Assembly (NCBI RefSeq): GCF_000336615.1
Contig: NZ_AOLW01000022.1
Location: 1-64,000, forward strand
Direction: 5' to 3'
DNA from: Haloarcula amylolytica JCM 13557
GTDB lineage: Archaea > Halobacteriota > Halobacteria > Halobacteriales > Haloarculaceae
Length of the DNA: 64,000 bases
Shown here in pieces: positions 16,336 to 25,400 of this stretch (positions are counted from its first letter, which is position 1; each line of letters begins with the position of its first letter). Under the pieces are notes generated by a model, which ran no database searches, had not been told where the DNA came from, and saw only the letters and a program-made list of their open reading frames with translations. A program made the position numbers and the translations under genes.

Positions 16336-17991
16336 ATGGATCTTGTTGGGAGTTCGCCGGCATTTCTCGTATACGTCGCGGCGTACGGCCTCGCGGCGGT
16401 CGGATGCGGCGTCGGGCTCTACAGAGCGACTCGCATTGAAGACCCCGATACCCGCCGCGGGATGGTCGGACTCCTGCTCTGTAGCGGCGGCTGGGCGGCG
16501 CTGCAACTCGGTTTCCTGATCACGCCCGGGACGCTTGGATACGCGTTCTACCTCGGCAGCCTCATCGTCGGTCTCGCGACGGTCGGTGCGTGGTTGTACT
16601 TCTGTTCGGCGTACACCGGGCGGGCATTCCACCGGAACCGACTATACCGTGTGGTCGCCGTGAGCGTGTACCTCGGTATCGTCACGGTGAAGCTGACCAA
16701 TCCGCTTCACGGGCTCTATTTCGCCACGCAGTTCGTCTCTGACCCGTTTCCGCATCTGGCAATCACACACGGCGTGTTTCACTGGGTGGTGACGGGACTC
16801 TCCTACGCGCTCGTCACCGTCGGCTTCTTCATGCTGTTCGAACTGTTCCTCGAAGCGGACTACGACACCCGTCCGCTCGGCGTTCTGGTCGGTGTCACGG
16901 CGATCCCGGCGGTGCTTGATATCGTCGGGTACGTCAGCGATATCCTGCTCGACATCAACCACGAGCCGCTCGGCGTCGCACTGTTCGCGTTCGGTGTCCT
17001 CTACGTGTACGACGAGGCGTTTCTCGCCGTGCAGTTGACCGACGGCGTCGACGAGGCCGTCGTGTATCTCGACGATGATCGCCACATCAAGGAGTCCAAC
17101 GGTGAGGCGCAACGGCTCTTCCCAGCACTGGCCGGAAGCCGCGGGCAGCAGCTTGATGCGGTGTTGCCGGCCGTTTCAGAGATACTGCAAACGGACGAGC
17201 AGATTCTCGAACGGAACCGGGACGGCGGGACGGAGTACTACCTCGTCAGCGACACCTCGTTTTCGCTGGGACAGGTCGATATCGGTCGGATGGTCGTGTT
17301 CACCGACGTGACCGAAAGCGAGCGGCGTCGCCGCGAACTCGACCGACAGAACGAGCAGTTAGAGGGGTTCGCCACTGCAATCAGGCACGAACTGCTGAAC
17401 ACGCTCCAGATAATCACCGGTCGGGTCTCCGTCGCCGGTGACGCCCTGAACCGCGGCAAGGTCGATCTGGCCAAAGAATCCCTCCAGTCGACGTCCGAGA
17501 CGGCCGACCGGATGTCAGAAATCGTCGACGGACTCGCGACGCTGGCTCGACACGGGCAGACAATCGACGAAACGACGGCTGTCGACCTCCAGCCGGTCAT
17601 CGACGGAGCCTGGGACCGTGCCGACACGAACGGCCTCACGATGGCGGCCGACGTGGAGGGACAGATAATCGCCGACCCGACTCGGTTGCGGGACCTCTTC
17701 GAGAGCGGGTTCACGTTCGCGGCGCACAACGGCGCGTCGACGGTCACCGTCGAGCGGGAGGCCGACGAGATCGTCATCACCGACGACGGGACTCCGGCGG
17801 GCGAGACGGCGGCGGAGGCCTTCTTCGAGTACGGCGGCGCGATGCCGGACGCCGAGGCCGGGATGACGCTCCCGAACCTGCGGATGCTCGCCCGGACCCA
17901 CGGCTGGGACGTGACGCTCGATACCGAGTATCAGGACGGCGTTCGCATCGTCATCTCGAACGTGACGGTAGCGGGACCGCTCAAAAAGTGA
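16336..17991 (+). CDS. Membrane histidine kinase with 7TM sensor, PAS-like domain and altered ATPase N-box
   Basis: A 551-residue protein. Residues 1-225 hold about seven hydrophobic helices, matching the histidine-kinase N-terminal 7TM module. A PAS-like region (about 235-330) contains VYLDDDRHIKESNGEAQRLFP. The dimerisation domain holds the H-box AIRHELLNTLQII, with His351. The GHKL ATPase domain follows (about 415-545). Its N-box reads FESGFTFAAHNGA where most haloarchaeal kinases have a pattern like ENLFRNAIEHG, so the Mg-binding Asn appears to be Phe461. A G1-like ITDDGTP is retained. No response regulator is adjacent. It may be a weak, atypical or non-catalytic kinase. Confidence 0.85.
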   Translation: MDLVGSSPAFLVYVAAYGLAAVGCGVGLYRATRIEDPDTRRGMVGLLLCSGGWAALQLGFLITPGTLGYAFYLGSLIVGLATVGAWLYFCSAYTGRAFHRNRLYRVVAVSVYLGIVTVKLTNPLHGLYFATQFVSDPFPHLAITHGVFHWVVTGLSYALVTVGFFMLFELFLEADYDTRPLGVLVGVTAIPAVLDIVGYVSDILLDINHEPLGVALFAFGVLYVYDEAFLAVQLTDGVDEAVVYLDDDRHIKESNGEAQRLFPALAGSRGQQLDAVLPAVSEILQTDEQILERNRDGGTEYYLVSDTSFSLGQVDIGRMVVFTDVTESERRRRELDRQNEQLEGFATAIRHELLNTLQIITGRVSVAGDALNRGKVDLAKESLQSTSETADRMSEIVDGLATLARHGQTIDETTAVDLQPVIDGAWDRADTNGLTMAADVEGQIIADPTRLRDLFESGFTFAAHNGASTVTVEREADEIVITDDGTPAGETAAEAFFEYGGAMPDAEAGMTLPNLRMLARTHGWDVTLDTEYQDGVRIVISNVTVAGPLKK

Positions 17992-18009
17992 CCCGGCCGA
18001 CAATCCGTA

Positions 18010-18288
18010 TCAGCCGCCGCTGACCGGCGGGAACAACGCCAGTTCCGTCTCCTCGTCGACAGCTGTCGCCAGCCCCTCACCGGCGGCGAACGGGTCCTCG
18101 CCGTCGACGAGCACCCGGATGTGGTCGGCCAACTCCTCGTTCTCGTCGAGCACCTCCTCGGCGAGCGCCGGTCGCGACGCGAGCAGCGCATCGAGCGCCG
18201 TCTCGACCGTGGCGTCCCCCTCGATATCGACGCTGACGGACTGGCCGTCGGCCGCGTCCCGGAGGTGTGCGAACAGTTTCCACTCCAT
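18010..18288 (-). CDS. samp1: SAMP1-type ubiquitin-like modifier (MoaD/ThiS family)
   Basis: A 92-residue beta-grasp protein starting MEWKLFAHLRDAADG and ending ALFPPVSGG. The N-terminus and C-terminal PPVSGG closely match Haloferax volcanii SAMP1 as I remember it. SAMP1 is adenylated by the E1-like UbaA and conjugated through its C-terminal Gly to lysines on target proteins; MoaD-like sulfur transfer for molybdopterin is the related role. The start at 18288 reproduces the SAMP1 N-terminus exactly. The gene is single and convergent with the histidine kinase. Confidence 0.9.
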   Translation of the reverse strand: MEWKLFAHLRDAADGQSVSVDIEGDATVETALDALLASRPALAEEVLDENEELADHIRVLVDGEDPFAAGEGLATAVDEETELALFPPVSGG

Positions 18289-18409
18289 AGCCGTACTCCG
18301 GGCGTCCGGCAAAAGAGGGTTCCGGACCGCGCCGTGTCCGGCCCGTTCAGCCGCACAGGAGAAGGACAGTCCGCGACGGCGTGCATCTGGCAGTAACGGT
18401 ACCCGCCTC

Positions 18410-20227
18410 TCAGTTTGGCTTCTCCGAATCGTCAGCAGCGGCCGATTCGTCGTCGACGCCGTCTCCGTCCTCGGCGGGCGCTTCGGAGTCCGCCGAGTCG
18501 CTGTCGTCGACCTCGTCGGCAGCAGACTCGTCGTCCGCCCCGCCGATCCGCTCTTCGGGGTCCCACACTTCGACGGTGTCGTCGCCGTCGTCTGCCGGCA
18601 AGTCCTCGAACGCCTCGTCCGCAGTCAGCTCGTCGTCCGCGTCCTCCACATCGGCGTTCCGAAGCGCCGCCAGCGGGTCGTCGTCCGTGGGTTCGTCTCC
18701 GGTCTCGGTTGTCCCGTCGTCAGCGCCGATATCAGCCGAGCCAGCGTCAGCAGCGGTATCAGCAGTCGCCTCATCCTCATCGGCGGTGCCAGTCGGCTCG
18801 TCGGCGGTGGTGATGTCAGCCGTGTCTGTGTCCGCGTCGGCGTCGGTCGTGTCATCGGTCTCAGTCTCGGTCGCGTCGACATCCCCCGCGCTGTCGCGGG
18901 CATCGGCATCAGTCGTGTCGGCCGCTGGTTCCGCCGTCCCGCCAGTCCGCTCGGTCAGGTCAGCGGAGTCAGACGCGCCTGGCTGACCGTCCTCGGCAGC
19001 AGTATCGTCTCCTGGCTCGTCCGTCACAGTCGGCGTCGTGGCCGGTTCGCCCGTCCCTTCCGTGGCTTCCTCCAGCCGCCGCAACGCGTCCGGCGTGGCG
19101 ATTGCGTAGATAGTGTCGCCGGCCGCCAGCACACGCTCGCGGGACGGGATCGTCTCCGGCGCTGTGTCGTCGCGGGTGATCGCGACCACAGTGACTGCCA
19201 GACTCCCGACCGCCGCACCGTCGAGCGCGCTCCCCGGTTCGACGGTGGCGGTGCCCATCGTCTCGTCGGCCGCCCGGAGCAGCGAGGCGAACTCCCGGTC
19301 GGAGCGGTCCTGCACCGGAAGCGTGACGAGCTTGTACTGCGTTTGCGGGTCGAGTTTCGGCGTGTCGGCGGCGTCGATAGCGACCGTTACCACGTCGTCG
19401 GCGACGCCCCGGAGTTCGCCGGTGAGCACGCGCTTCGCCGGCGCTTGCTCCCAGACCTGAACCAGATCGCCGGCGCTCGCGGCGTGGGCCGGATCGGCCT
19501 GGATGGCGACGGCGTTCGTCGAGGGCGGCAGCGTCGGGCCGATGCCGGCCGCCCGTGAGCCAACGGCGAGGTAGTCGACGTTGCCGTCGTCGGCCAGCTC
19601 GACGTCTACGTGGCCGACGCCGTAGTCGGTCTTGAGGCGGACGACCAGCCGGTCCCGGAGTTCGTCTTTCGTCAGCCGCCGCGGGAAGAGAAAGCGCCGG
19701 TTCGCGAGCGTCTCTTTGGTCTCGTCGGGCATCGGGTCGTAACCGATGATGTCGTCGATATCCTCGGGCAGGCGAACGGACGTGACGCGGCCGACGGTCT
19801 GGACGATCTCGCTCACGTCGGCGTCGATGTTCCGGCCGCCGGTCGCGGCGAAGAGGTCGACGCCCAGTCGGTCCCCGATACGCATCCCGCCGTAGGCCCC
19901 GACGCCGCCGGCGAGGAACGCAGCGAGGTTCAACAGGACTGCACCGGCCGCCAGCACGTCCTCACGCTGGGCGATGACCTCGCTGAGCGCCGTCGTCGCG
20001 CCGATAACGAGGACGACCGCGGTCAGGCCGAACAGGACCGCCAGCCCGGTCTGAATGCGTTCACGGACGTACCAGCGATAGAAGACGGCGATAGCGCCCG
20101 CCGGCGTCGCGGCGAGGAGCGTGATAACGAGGAGCCAGACAACGCCCTCGACCAGCGCCCGTGACACCGTCCCCAGTTGCAGGTTCGCACCGGCCTGTGC
20201 GAGCAGTGCCGGGCCGAGCGGCGTCAT
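18410..20227 (-). CDS. Membrane-anchored TrkA-C domain protein with long acidic tail
   Basis: A 605-residue protein. Three hydrophobic helices (about 25-50, 58-80, 88-108) are followed by a cytosolic region with regulatory-domain character. A TrkA-C/RCK-C-like domain lies at about 335-415 (PSRERVLAAGDTIYAIATP). The last 180 residues are an extreme Asp/Glu/Thr/Ala-rich disordered tail ending DDSEKPN. It overlaps the upstream gene by 4 bp (ATGA), so the two proteins are probably made together and may form a complex. TrkA-C domains bind nucleotides such as c-di-AMP or control potassium transporters; the ligand here is unknown. The start at 20227 (MTPLGPALLAQAGANLQ) is set by the overlap. Confidence 0.8.
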   Translation of the reverse strand: MTPLGPALLAQAGANLQLGTVSRALVEGVVWLLVITLLAATPAGAIAVFYRWYVRERIQTGLAVLFGLTAVVLVIGATTALSEVIAQREDVLAAGAVLLNLAAFLAGGVGAYGGMRIGDRLGVDLFAATGGRNIDADVSEIVQTVGRVTSVRLPEDIDDIIGYDPMPDETKETLANRRFLFPRRLTKDELRDRLVVRLKTDYGVGHVDVELADDGNVDYLAVGSRAAGIGPTLPPSTNAVAIQADPAHAASAGDLVQVWEQAPAKRVLTGELRGVADDVVTVAIDAADTPKLDPQTQYKLVTLPVQDRSDREFASLLRAADETMGTATVEPGSALDGAAVGSLAVTVVAITRDDTAPETIPSRERVLAAGDTIYAIATPDALRRLEEATEGTGEPATTPTVTDEPGDDTAAEDGQPGASDSADLTERTGGTAEPAADTTDADARDSAGDVDATETETDDTTDADADTDTADITTADEPTGTADEDEATADTAADAGSADIGADDGTTETGDEPTDDDPLAALRNADVEDADDELTADEAFEDLPADDGDDTVEVWDPEERIGGADDESAADEVDDSDSADSEAPAEDGDGVDDESAAADDSEKPN

Positions 20228-21450
20228 GCGACCGCCTCCGCGAAGGCGTCGAGGTCGGTACGGCGGCCAATCGCGTACAGTTCGTCGCCGGCTTCGACGG
20301 CCGCGTCGCCGCGTGGCGCGACCTGCCAGCCGTCCGCCGTCCGGATAGCGACGATGGCAACGTCGTAGGCCTCGCGGACGTGCGCGTCCCTGAGCGTCGT
20401 CCCGTCCAGCGGACCGTCGGCGCGGACCGTGAGCCGTCGAAACCGGCTTCCGGCCCGGCGGAGCAGCGAGACGAGTTCGTACTCCCGGTGTGTTCCGCGG
20501 GGCTCGACCACGACCTTCGGCTGGGCCGACCGCAAGAGCGGTTGCACGTCCGTCCGAGTAACGGCGACCGTGAGCCGGCCCTCGCCGCCGTCGGTCGTCG
20601 GTGCCTGGACCGGCGCTGTGGACGGCTCGGCGTCGGCGATCTCCGGTTCCGTCGGCGTCTCGGCGGGCGTCTCGGCGGCCGACGGAGCCGACCGGGCACT
20701 CACGACGGTCCCCCGGACCTGTGCGTCCTCGGTCAGCACCGTCACCTCGTCGTTGCGGGCCAGCCCGGTCGGCAACAGCGCGTCCACCGAGACGGCGTGG
20801 CGGTTGTCGCCCACACGCTTCGACAGGCCCGAAAACGGCGGCGCGGCGACGACCGTCGCCCGCCCCTGCTCGTCGATCGAGACGGCAGCGTCGCCGAGGT
20901 CGAACTCCGATTTCAGCCGCTCCTCCATCCGGCGTTCGAGTTCGCCGATACGGAGGTCCGCCGGGAACCGCCACTCCTCGGTGCGTATCTCGGCCCGGAG
21001 TGGCTCCGAAAGCGGCGGATACCCCTCCATGTCGGCCACGTCGCCGATAACGCGGATACGGACCTCGTCGCGGCCGCCGACGAATTCGACCACGTCCGCA
21101 GAGAGTTTCTTCTCGCGTAGCCCCTGGAAAGAGAGCCGCTTCGGGAACTCCGCCCCGAGCTGGTCGCCCTTGCTGTGAGCGTACAGCGACACCATCCCGA
21201 CAAGAACGATTGCAGTAATGATTCGCTCGGCGTTGGGGGCCTGCGTAATCGACTTGTCCGCCAGTGCCATGAGGCCCCCGCTGACGCCGGCAAGTGCGAT
21301 TGCCAGCACGACAACACCGAACCCTGGCACGGTAATGCCGGTAAAGTACTTGAAACTGAACCCCAGCGCCCACGACACGAGCGCGGGAATCACTCCCACC
21401 AACAGCCCCAGATAGATCCCCATCAGCACCTCAACCGGGAGCGAAGCCAT
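20224..21450 (-). CDS. Membrane TrkA-C domain protein, partner of the downstream gene
   Basis: A 408-residue protein. Three N-terminal helices (about 5-28, 35-58, 72-90) include ALVSWALGFSFKYFTGITV. A cytosolic region follows, with a Pro/Glu/Thr-rich linker (about 260-295). A C-terminal TrkA-C-like domain (about 330-405) contains GTTLRDAHVREAYDVAIVAI and AVEAGDELYAIGRR. The architecture parallels the next gene without the acidic tail, suggesting an ancient duplication. It is divergent from a potassium channel gene across 77 bp, which suggests a role in potassium homeostasis. The start at 21450 (MASLPVEVLMG) is preferred to a longer hydrophilic form. Confidence 0.8.
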   Translation of the reverse strand: MASLPVEVLMGIYLGLLVGVIPALVSWALGFSFKYFTGITVPGFGVVVLAIALAGVSGGLMALADKSITQAPNAERIITAIVLVGMVSLYAHSKGDQLGAEFPKRLSFQGLREKKLSADVVEFVGGRDEVRIRVIGDVADMEGYPPLSEPLRAEIRTEEWRFPADLRIGELERRMEERLKSEFDLGDAAVSIDEQGRATVVAAPPFSGLSKRVGDNRHAVSVDALLPTGLARNDEVTVLTEDAQVRGTVVSARSAPSAAETPAETPTEPEIADAEPSTAPVQAPTTDGGEGRLTVAVTRTDVQPLLRSAQPKVVVEPRGTHREYELVSLLRRAGSRFRRLTVRADGPLDGTTLRDAHVREAYDVAIVAIRTADGWQVAPRGDAAVEAGDELYAIGRRTDLDAFAEAVA

Positions 21451-21527
21451 GTCCACATCCTGCGTGGCCGGTAGTAAATCGCTTCCGGCCCGCGGACAGT
21501 ACATTTACACCGACCGCTGTAATCTGG

Positions 21528-22742
21528 ATGGGTATGGACAGACCGCGGGACTGGCTGGGAGCGCGCGCGACAATCCTCTTGCCGGTGCTGGTGGCGGTGC
21601 TGTCGTTCGTCACTGGTGTGGTCAACATCAGTGCCGTGTCGATTAGCGGGCCGCTCGGGGACCTCATTCCGCGAAGCCTCCAGCGCACCGCCGGGTTCAC
21701 CGGTGCGCTCACGGGGTTCACGCTGCTCGTCAGCGTCGTCGGACTCCGCCGTCGCCTGCGAGTCGCGTGGTACGCGACCGTCGTCTTACTTCCCGTCGCG
21801 GCGGTTCAAGGGCTGGTGCAGAACTCGGCGGTATCGATCCCGTTTGTCGGCCCCGTACCGAGTTCGGCGGTATCGATCCCGCTCGTTGCGCTCTCGCTGC
21901 TTTCGCTCCCGACGATGCTCCTGAACCGGCGGCGATTCGACCGACCGATCGACCTCTCGACGGCGCAACTGGCCGCGGGCGCGGCGCTCCTCGGTTCGCT
22001 CATGTACGGAACGGCGGGGTCGTACGCGCTCCGCGATGACTTCACCAATCTTTCGACGGCGACCGACGCGTTCTACTACACACTTGTCACGGCTAGTACC
22101 GTCGGATACGGCGACATGACCCCACAGAGCCAGCAGGCGAAACTGTTCGGCATGTCGGTGGTCGTCCTCGGGACGGCCAGTTTCGCTATCGCACTGGGGT
22201 CGCTGCTGGGCCCGGCAATCGAGAAGCGGCTTTCGGAGGCACTCGGAAACATGACTGACGCACAACTGGACTTGCTCGAGAACCACGTACTGGTGCTCGG
22301 CCACGGCGACCTGACGGAACCGATCATCGAGGAACTGACCGGCGCAATCGATTTCGTGGTCATCACGCCGGACACGGAGACGGCCACGCGGCTCCAGCAA
22401 CGGGACATCGCCGTTCTGACCGCGGACCCGAGCGACGAAGAGCCGATGCAACGGGCCGGCATCGAAGACGCCGCCGCCGTCGTCGCGGCGACGAACGACG
22501 ACGCACAGGACGCGCTGGCGATACTGACGGCACAGACGCTCAATCCGGAGGTCAACATCGTCGCCGCGGCGACGGACCGCGAGAACATCGAGAAGCTCCG
22601 CCGTGCGGGCGCGGACACGGTCATCAGCCCGGCAGTGCTGGGTGGCCATCTCATCGTCCAGTCCGCGCTGGGTCGCAAGGGGATGGAGAACATCGCCGAC
22701 CACCTGCTCGACGTGAACGACGAGGACGACGCGGATATCTAG
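21528..22742 (+). CDS. Potassium channel with TVGYGD filter and RCK (TrkA-N) domain
   Basis: A 404-residue protein. The N-terminal region (15-130) has several hydrophobic helices with SAVSI motifs repeated three times. The pore module is at about 155-235, with the selectivity filter TASTVGYGDMTP. An RCK/TrkA-N NAD-binding domain (about 250-395) starts NHVLVLGHGDLTEPI. It conducts potassium, gated by ligand binding at the RCK ring. The start is ATG at 21528 or the second ATG at 21534; 'acatttaca' at 21501-21509 is the likely TATA box. Stop codons overlap with the convergent HPP-UspA gene. Confidence 0.92.
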   Translation: MGMDRPRDWLGARATILLPVLVAVLSFVTGVVNISAVSISGPLGDLIPRSLQRTAGFTGALTGFTLLVSVVGLRRRLRVAWYATVVLLPVAAVQGLVQNSAVSIPFVGPVPSSAVSIPLVALSLLSLPTMLLNRRRFDRPIDLSTAQLAAGAALLGSLMYGTAGSYALRDDFTNLSTATDAFYYTLVTASTVGYGDMTPQSQQAKLFGMSVVVLGTASFAIALGSLLGPAIEKRLSEALGNMTDAQLDLLENHVLVLGHGDLTEPIIEELTGAIDFVVITPDTETATRLQQRDIAVLTADPSDEEPMQRAGIEDAAAVVAATNDDAQDALAILTAQTLNPEVNIVAAATDRENIEKLRRAGADTVISPAVLGGHLIVQSALGRKGMENIADHLLDVNDEDDADI

Positions 22743-24253
22743 GCCCGGCCGCGGTCGACGATAGCGACGTCCGTTTCGACGTTTTCTAGCCGTTCGAACG
22801 TCGGCGGCGAGATGAACCGCGACGCCTTGCTCCGGTCGCGGCTCGCCCCGATCATGACCAGATCGTACTGCGGGGCGATGTCGGACAGGAACGTCTGGAT
22901 GTCCGTCCGCGGAACCCGCGTCTCGAACGCGCCCTCGTACGGCTCGACGAGGTCCGCGAGCATCTCCTCGGCCCGCCGGCGGTCCCCGCGGGACCCGATA
23001 CAGGTCGCGACGGCGACCCGCCCGCTCCGACCGGCCAGTCGCGTGGCGAAGTCGACCATGTTGTGGGCTACGTCACTGACAGACCGCACGGGGACGATGA
23101 CCTGCTTCCAGCGGGTCCGGTCGCTCCGGGACCGATGGACGACGATATCGCTTTTACTGCGGAACAGCCGCTGTAAATACGGCGTCAACGCCCCGTGTCG
23201 GCTCTCGTAGGGCGCGACGATGAGGTCACAGCCGGTTTCGGCCGCGGTTTGCAGCGTCGTCTTCGCCGGCGACCCGTCGTCGCTCGCGACGACGACCTGA
23301 CAGGAGACGCCCGTTCGCGTCTCGATGCGGTCGGCGTGGGTCTCCAGCCAATCGACCTCCGCTTCGAGGTCAGTCTGGTCGGGTGCTACCGACGCGTTGG
23401 CTGGGTCACCGCCGTCAGCGACGCGACGAGTCCGGGCCGATGGCGAGTCGGACCCGTTCTCCGACCGGATGTCCATCTGTATCGTGTCCCGCATGAGCGA
23501 CTGCTGGGTCGTGGCGGCGTCGCTGTCCGAAACCATGTCCAGCAAGACGACTTTCCCGGCTTCGTGGGCAGCCGCGAGCCGTGCGCCCAGCATCGCTGTC
23601 TGGCCCGCCGAGTCGCCGCGCATCGGGACGAGGACGTGGTCGTCGCCGGACATCGACTCGTACAGGTACGTCGCCCGCTGCTCGTAGAACTCCTCGCGCC
23701 AGACGACGAAGAGGGCTGCCACGAGCGAACTCGCGAGGAAGATGCTGACAACGAACGCCGCCCGCTGGCTCGGTTCGACCAGCAGCGCCAGCAGGGCGGT
23801 GGAGTACGACGACGGCTCCTCGATGTCGAGCGGCCAGGTGACCACGCCGGTCGCGAAGACGGCGAAGCCGGCACCGAGCGCGGTGACGCCGAACTGGCCG
23901 CCCGGGGCCGTGAGGTAGCTGTTCGAGACGGCGAGCGCGCCCAGCCCACAGACCGCACCGATGGTGAGTCCCGCGACGAACCGCTTCGGGTCGGAGTACT
24001 TGCTTGTCGGGTCGACAAAGAGCGTGTACGACCCCGCTGCAAGCGGCGGGAACAGTAGGAAACTCAACTGCGGGACGGCGTTCGCCAGCGTCGTCACCAG
24101 CACGATAGCCAGCGGGACGAACACCAGCATGGAGAGATGGACGAGGTTTTCGGTCACCTCGGCCCACCGTCTGAAGTCCTGTAGTTCGCGGCGCTCGACC
24201 CGCCGGAGCCGTCTGACCGCCGCGCGAAGTCGCTTCCGGAACTGGTCGAGCAT
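22739..24253 (-). CDS. HPP-domain membrane protein fused to two UspA domains
   Basis: A 504-residue fusion. Residues 30-190 form an HPP-type membrane module of about five helices (NAVPQLSFLLFPPLAAGSYT, FVDPTSKYSDPKRF). Two universal-stress-protein domains follow (about 200-360 and 370-500): DDHVLVPMRGDSAGQTAML opens the first, KQVIVPVRSVSDVAHNMVDF the second, which ends VMIGASRDRSKASRF and DVAIVDRG. UspA modules often bind ATP and regulate transporters; HPP domains are implicated in nitrite or ion transport. The start at 24253 (MLDQFRKRL) skips four residues of a longer form. It is convergent and overlapping with the potassium channel, reinforcing an ion-homeostasis cluster. Confidence 0.82.
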   Translation of the reverse strand: MLDQFRKRLRAAVRRLRRVERRELQDFRRWAEVTENLVHLSMLVFVPLAIVLVTTLANAVPQLSFLLFPPLAAGSYTLFVDPTSKYSDPKRFVAGLTIGAVCGLGALAVSNSYLTAPGGQFGVTALGAGFAVFATGVVTWPLDIEEPSSYSTALLALLVEPSQRAAFVVSIFLASSLVAALFVVWREEFYEQRATYLYESMSGDDHVLVPMRGDSAGQTAMLGARLAAAHEAGKVVLLDMVSDSDAATTQQSLMRDTIQMDIRSENGSDSPSARTRRVADGGDPANASVAPDQTDLEAEVDWLETHADRIETRTGVSCQVVVASDDGSPAKTTLQTAAETGCDLIVAPYESRHGALTPYLQRLFRSKSDIVVHRSRSDRTRWKQVIVPVRSVSDVAHNMVDFATRLAGRSGRVAVATCIGSRGDRRRAEEMLADLVEPYEGAFETRVPRTDIQTFLSDIAPQYDLVMIGASRDRSKASRFISPPTFERLENVETDVAIVDRGRA

Positions 24254-24365
24254 ACAGGTTCCCACGGGAGAATGTCTGTTAAGCCCTCCGCCGGGAAGCG
24301 GCGCGACCGGTCGCTCACACGGGACAGCCCCGACAGGCGCTCGCAGAATCCAGCGGTGCCGACGC

Positions 24366-25091
24366 TTACAGCGACGTGGTCGCCGTCAGACTGATTTCGA
24401 TGGCGCGTTCGACGTTGTTCTTGGCTTTCTCGGGGAGTTCCTCGTCCTCGGTTTCGCCCTTCTGTGTCCCCTCGACGAGGTTTCCGTCGACGGTACAGAT
24501 AGCGCCCGAGCGCAGGCCCTTGCGACGACACAGCGAGAACAGCGCGGCGGCCTCCATCTCGACGGCCAGCAGGCCGGCGGCCTCCCAGTCGTTGATGTAC
24601 TCGTCCGTCTCGGCGTAGAAGGCGTCGTCCGTGGCGATGGGGCCGACGTGGACGTCCTCGTCGTTCGCCTCGGCGGCGTCGACCAGCGACGAGAGGACGT
24701 CGTAGTTCGGGACGGCCGGGACGGACTTGGATTCGTAGCGCTGGGACGTTCCCTCGTCCTTGGCAGCGCCGTTAGCGACGACCATGTCGCCGATCTCGAT
24801 GCCTTCCTGGAGCGCGCCGGTCGTTCCGACGCGGATGAGCGTCTCGACGCCGACCGCTTCCAGTTCCTCGACGGCGATGGCCGTCGACGGCGACCCGATC
24901 CCGGTCGAGCAGATCGTCAGTTCGCGGCCGTCGTAGGTCGCGTTGACGAGTTTGTACTCGCGGTTCTCCGCGACGACCTCGTGGTCGTCACAGAGGCCCG
25001 CGATGCGGTCGACGCGTCCGGGGTCACCCGGCACGAGCGCGATGTCTGTCAGGTCACCCGGTTCGACGAGTAGATGCGGTTGTTTCGCCAT
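24366..25091 (-). CDS. udp: Uridine phosphorylase (PNP/UDP family 1)
   Basis: A 241-residue nucleoside phosphorylase. Phosphate-binding GDPGRVDRI is at about 22-30. GTTGALQEGIEIGDMVVANG carries the Arg/Thr/Gly-rich second site. AVEMEAAALF holds the ribose-binding Glu. It catalyses phosphorolysis of uridine to uracil and ribose-1-phosphate in salvage and degradation. It resembles uridine rather than purine phosphorylases in length and motifs, but base specificity is inferred. It is a single gene. deoC is 2.5 kb away on the other strand, so both arms of nucleoside catabolism lie in this region. Confidence 0.9.
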   Translation of the reverse strand: MAKQPHLLVEPGDLTDIALVPGDPGRVDRIAGLCDDHEVVAENREYKLVNATYDGRELTICSTGIGSPSTAIAVEELEAVGVETLIRVGTTGALQEGIEIGDMVVANGAAKDEGTSQRYESKSVPAVPNYDVLSSLVDAAEANDEDVHVGPIATDDAFYAETDEYINDWEAAGLLAVEMEAAALFSLCRRKGLRSGAICTVDGNLVEGTQKGETEDEELPEKAKNNVERAIEISLTATTSL

Positions 25092-25177
25092 ATCGGCCAG
25101 TCGGGCGGAACTATTTAGTAGTCAGTGGATTCCTGCCGGTCGCAACAGTGAGGTGGGACGGCCGCGAGAGCGGACGT

Positions 25178-25399
25178 ATGGCAGACGATCTCTCGCTGTT
25201 CGATAGGCGGATGCGAGGGCCGGCGGGTATCGCTCTCGCCGCCGGAGTCATCCTCGGACTGCTGACCGGCTACACCGTCGGCGCGGGAACGCCGGACGGC
25301 CCCTCGTGGCCCCTCGTCGTCCCGTTCGCGCTCCTTGCCAGCGTATTCCTGTATCTCGGAGCCTACAGAAACCTCTCGAAGCGGGTCGAGAACACGTAG
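25178..25399 (+). CDS. Small two-helix membrane protein
   Basis: A 73-residue protein (MADDLSLFDRRMRGPAGIAL) with two hydrophobic helices at about 16-36 and 44-62, and a basic C-terminus (YRNLSKRVENT). The family is not recognised beyond being a typical haloarchaeal hypothetical protein. The ATG at 25178 is chosen because the upstream codons are Arg/Gly-rich and the start lies 86 bp from the divergent udp gene. It is convergent with the next membrane protein, with stops 2 bp apart. Confidence 0.65.
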   Translation: MADDLSLFDRRMRGPAGIALAAGVILGLLTGYTVGAGTPDGPSWPLVVPFALLASVFLYLGAYRNLSKRVENT

Positions 25400-25400
25400 T

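Noticed and set aside
18410-21373. A single open frame of 987 codons on the minus strand
   Set aside because: Its first two-fifths are Arg/Gly-rich and lie out of frame with a clear TrkA-C membrane gene. The real product begins at 20227 and overlaps its neighbour by 4 bp.
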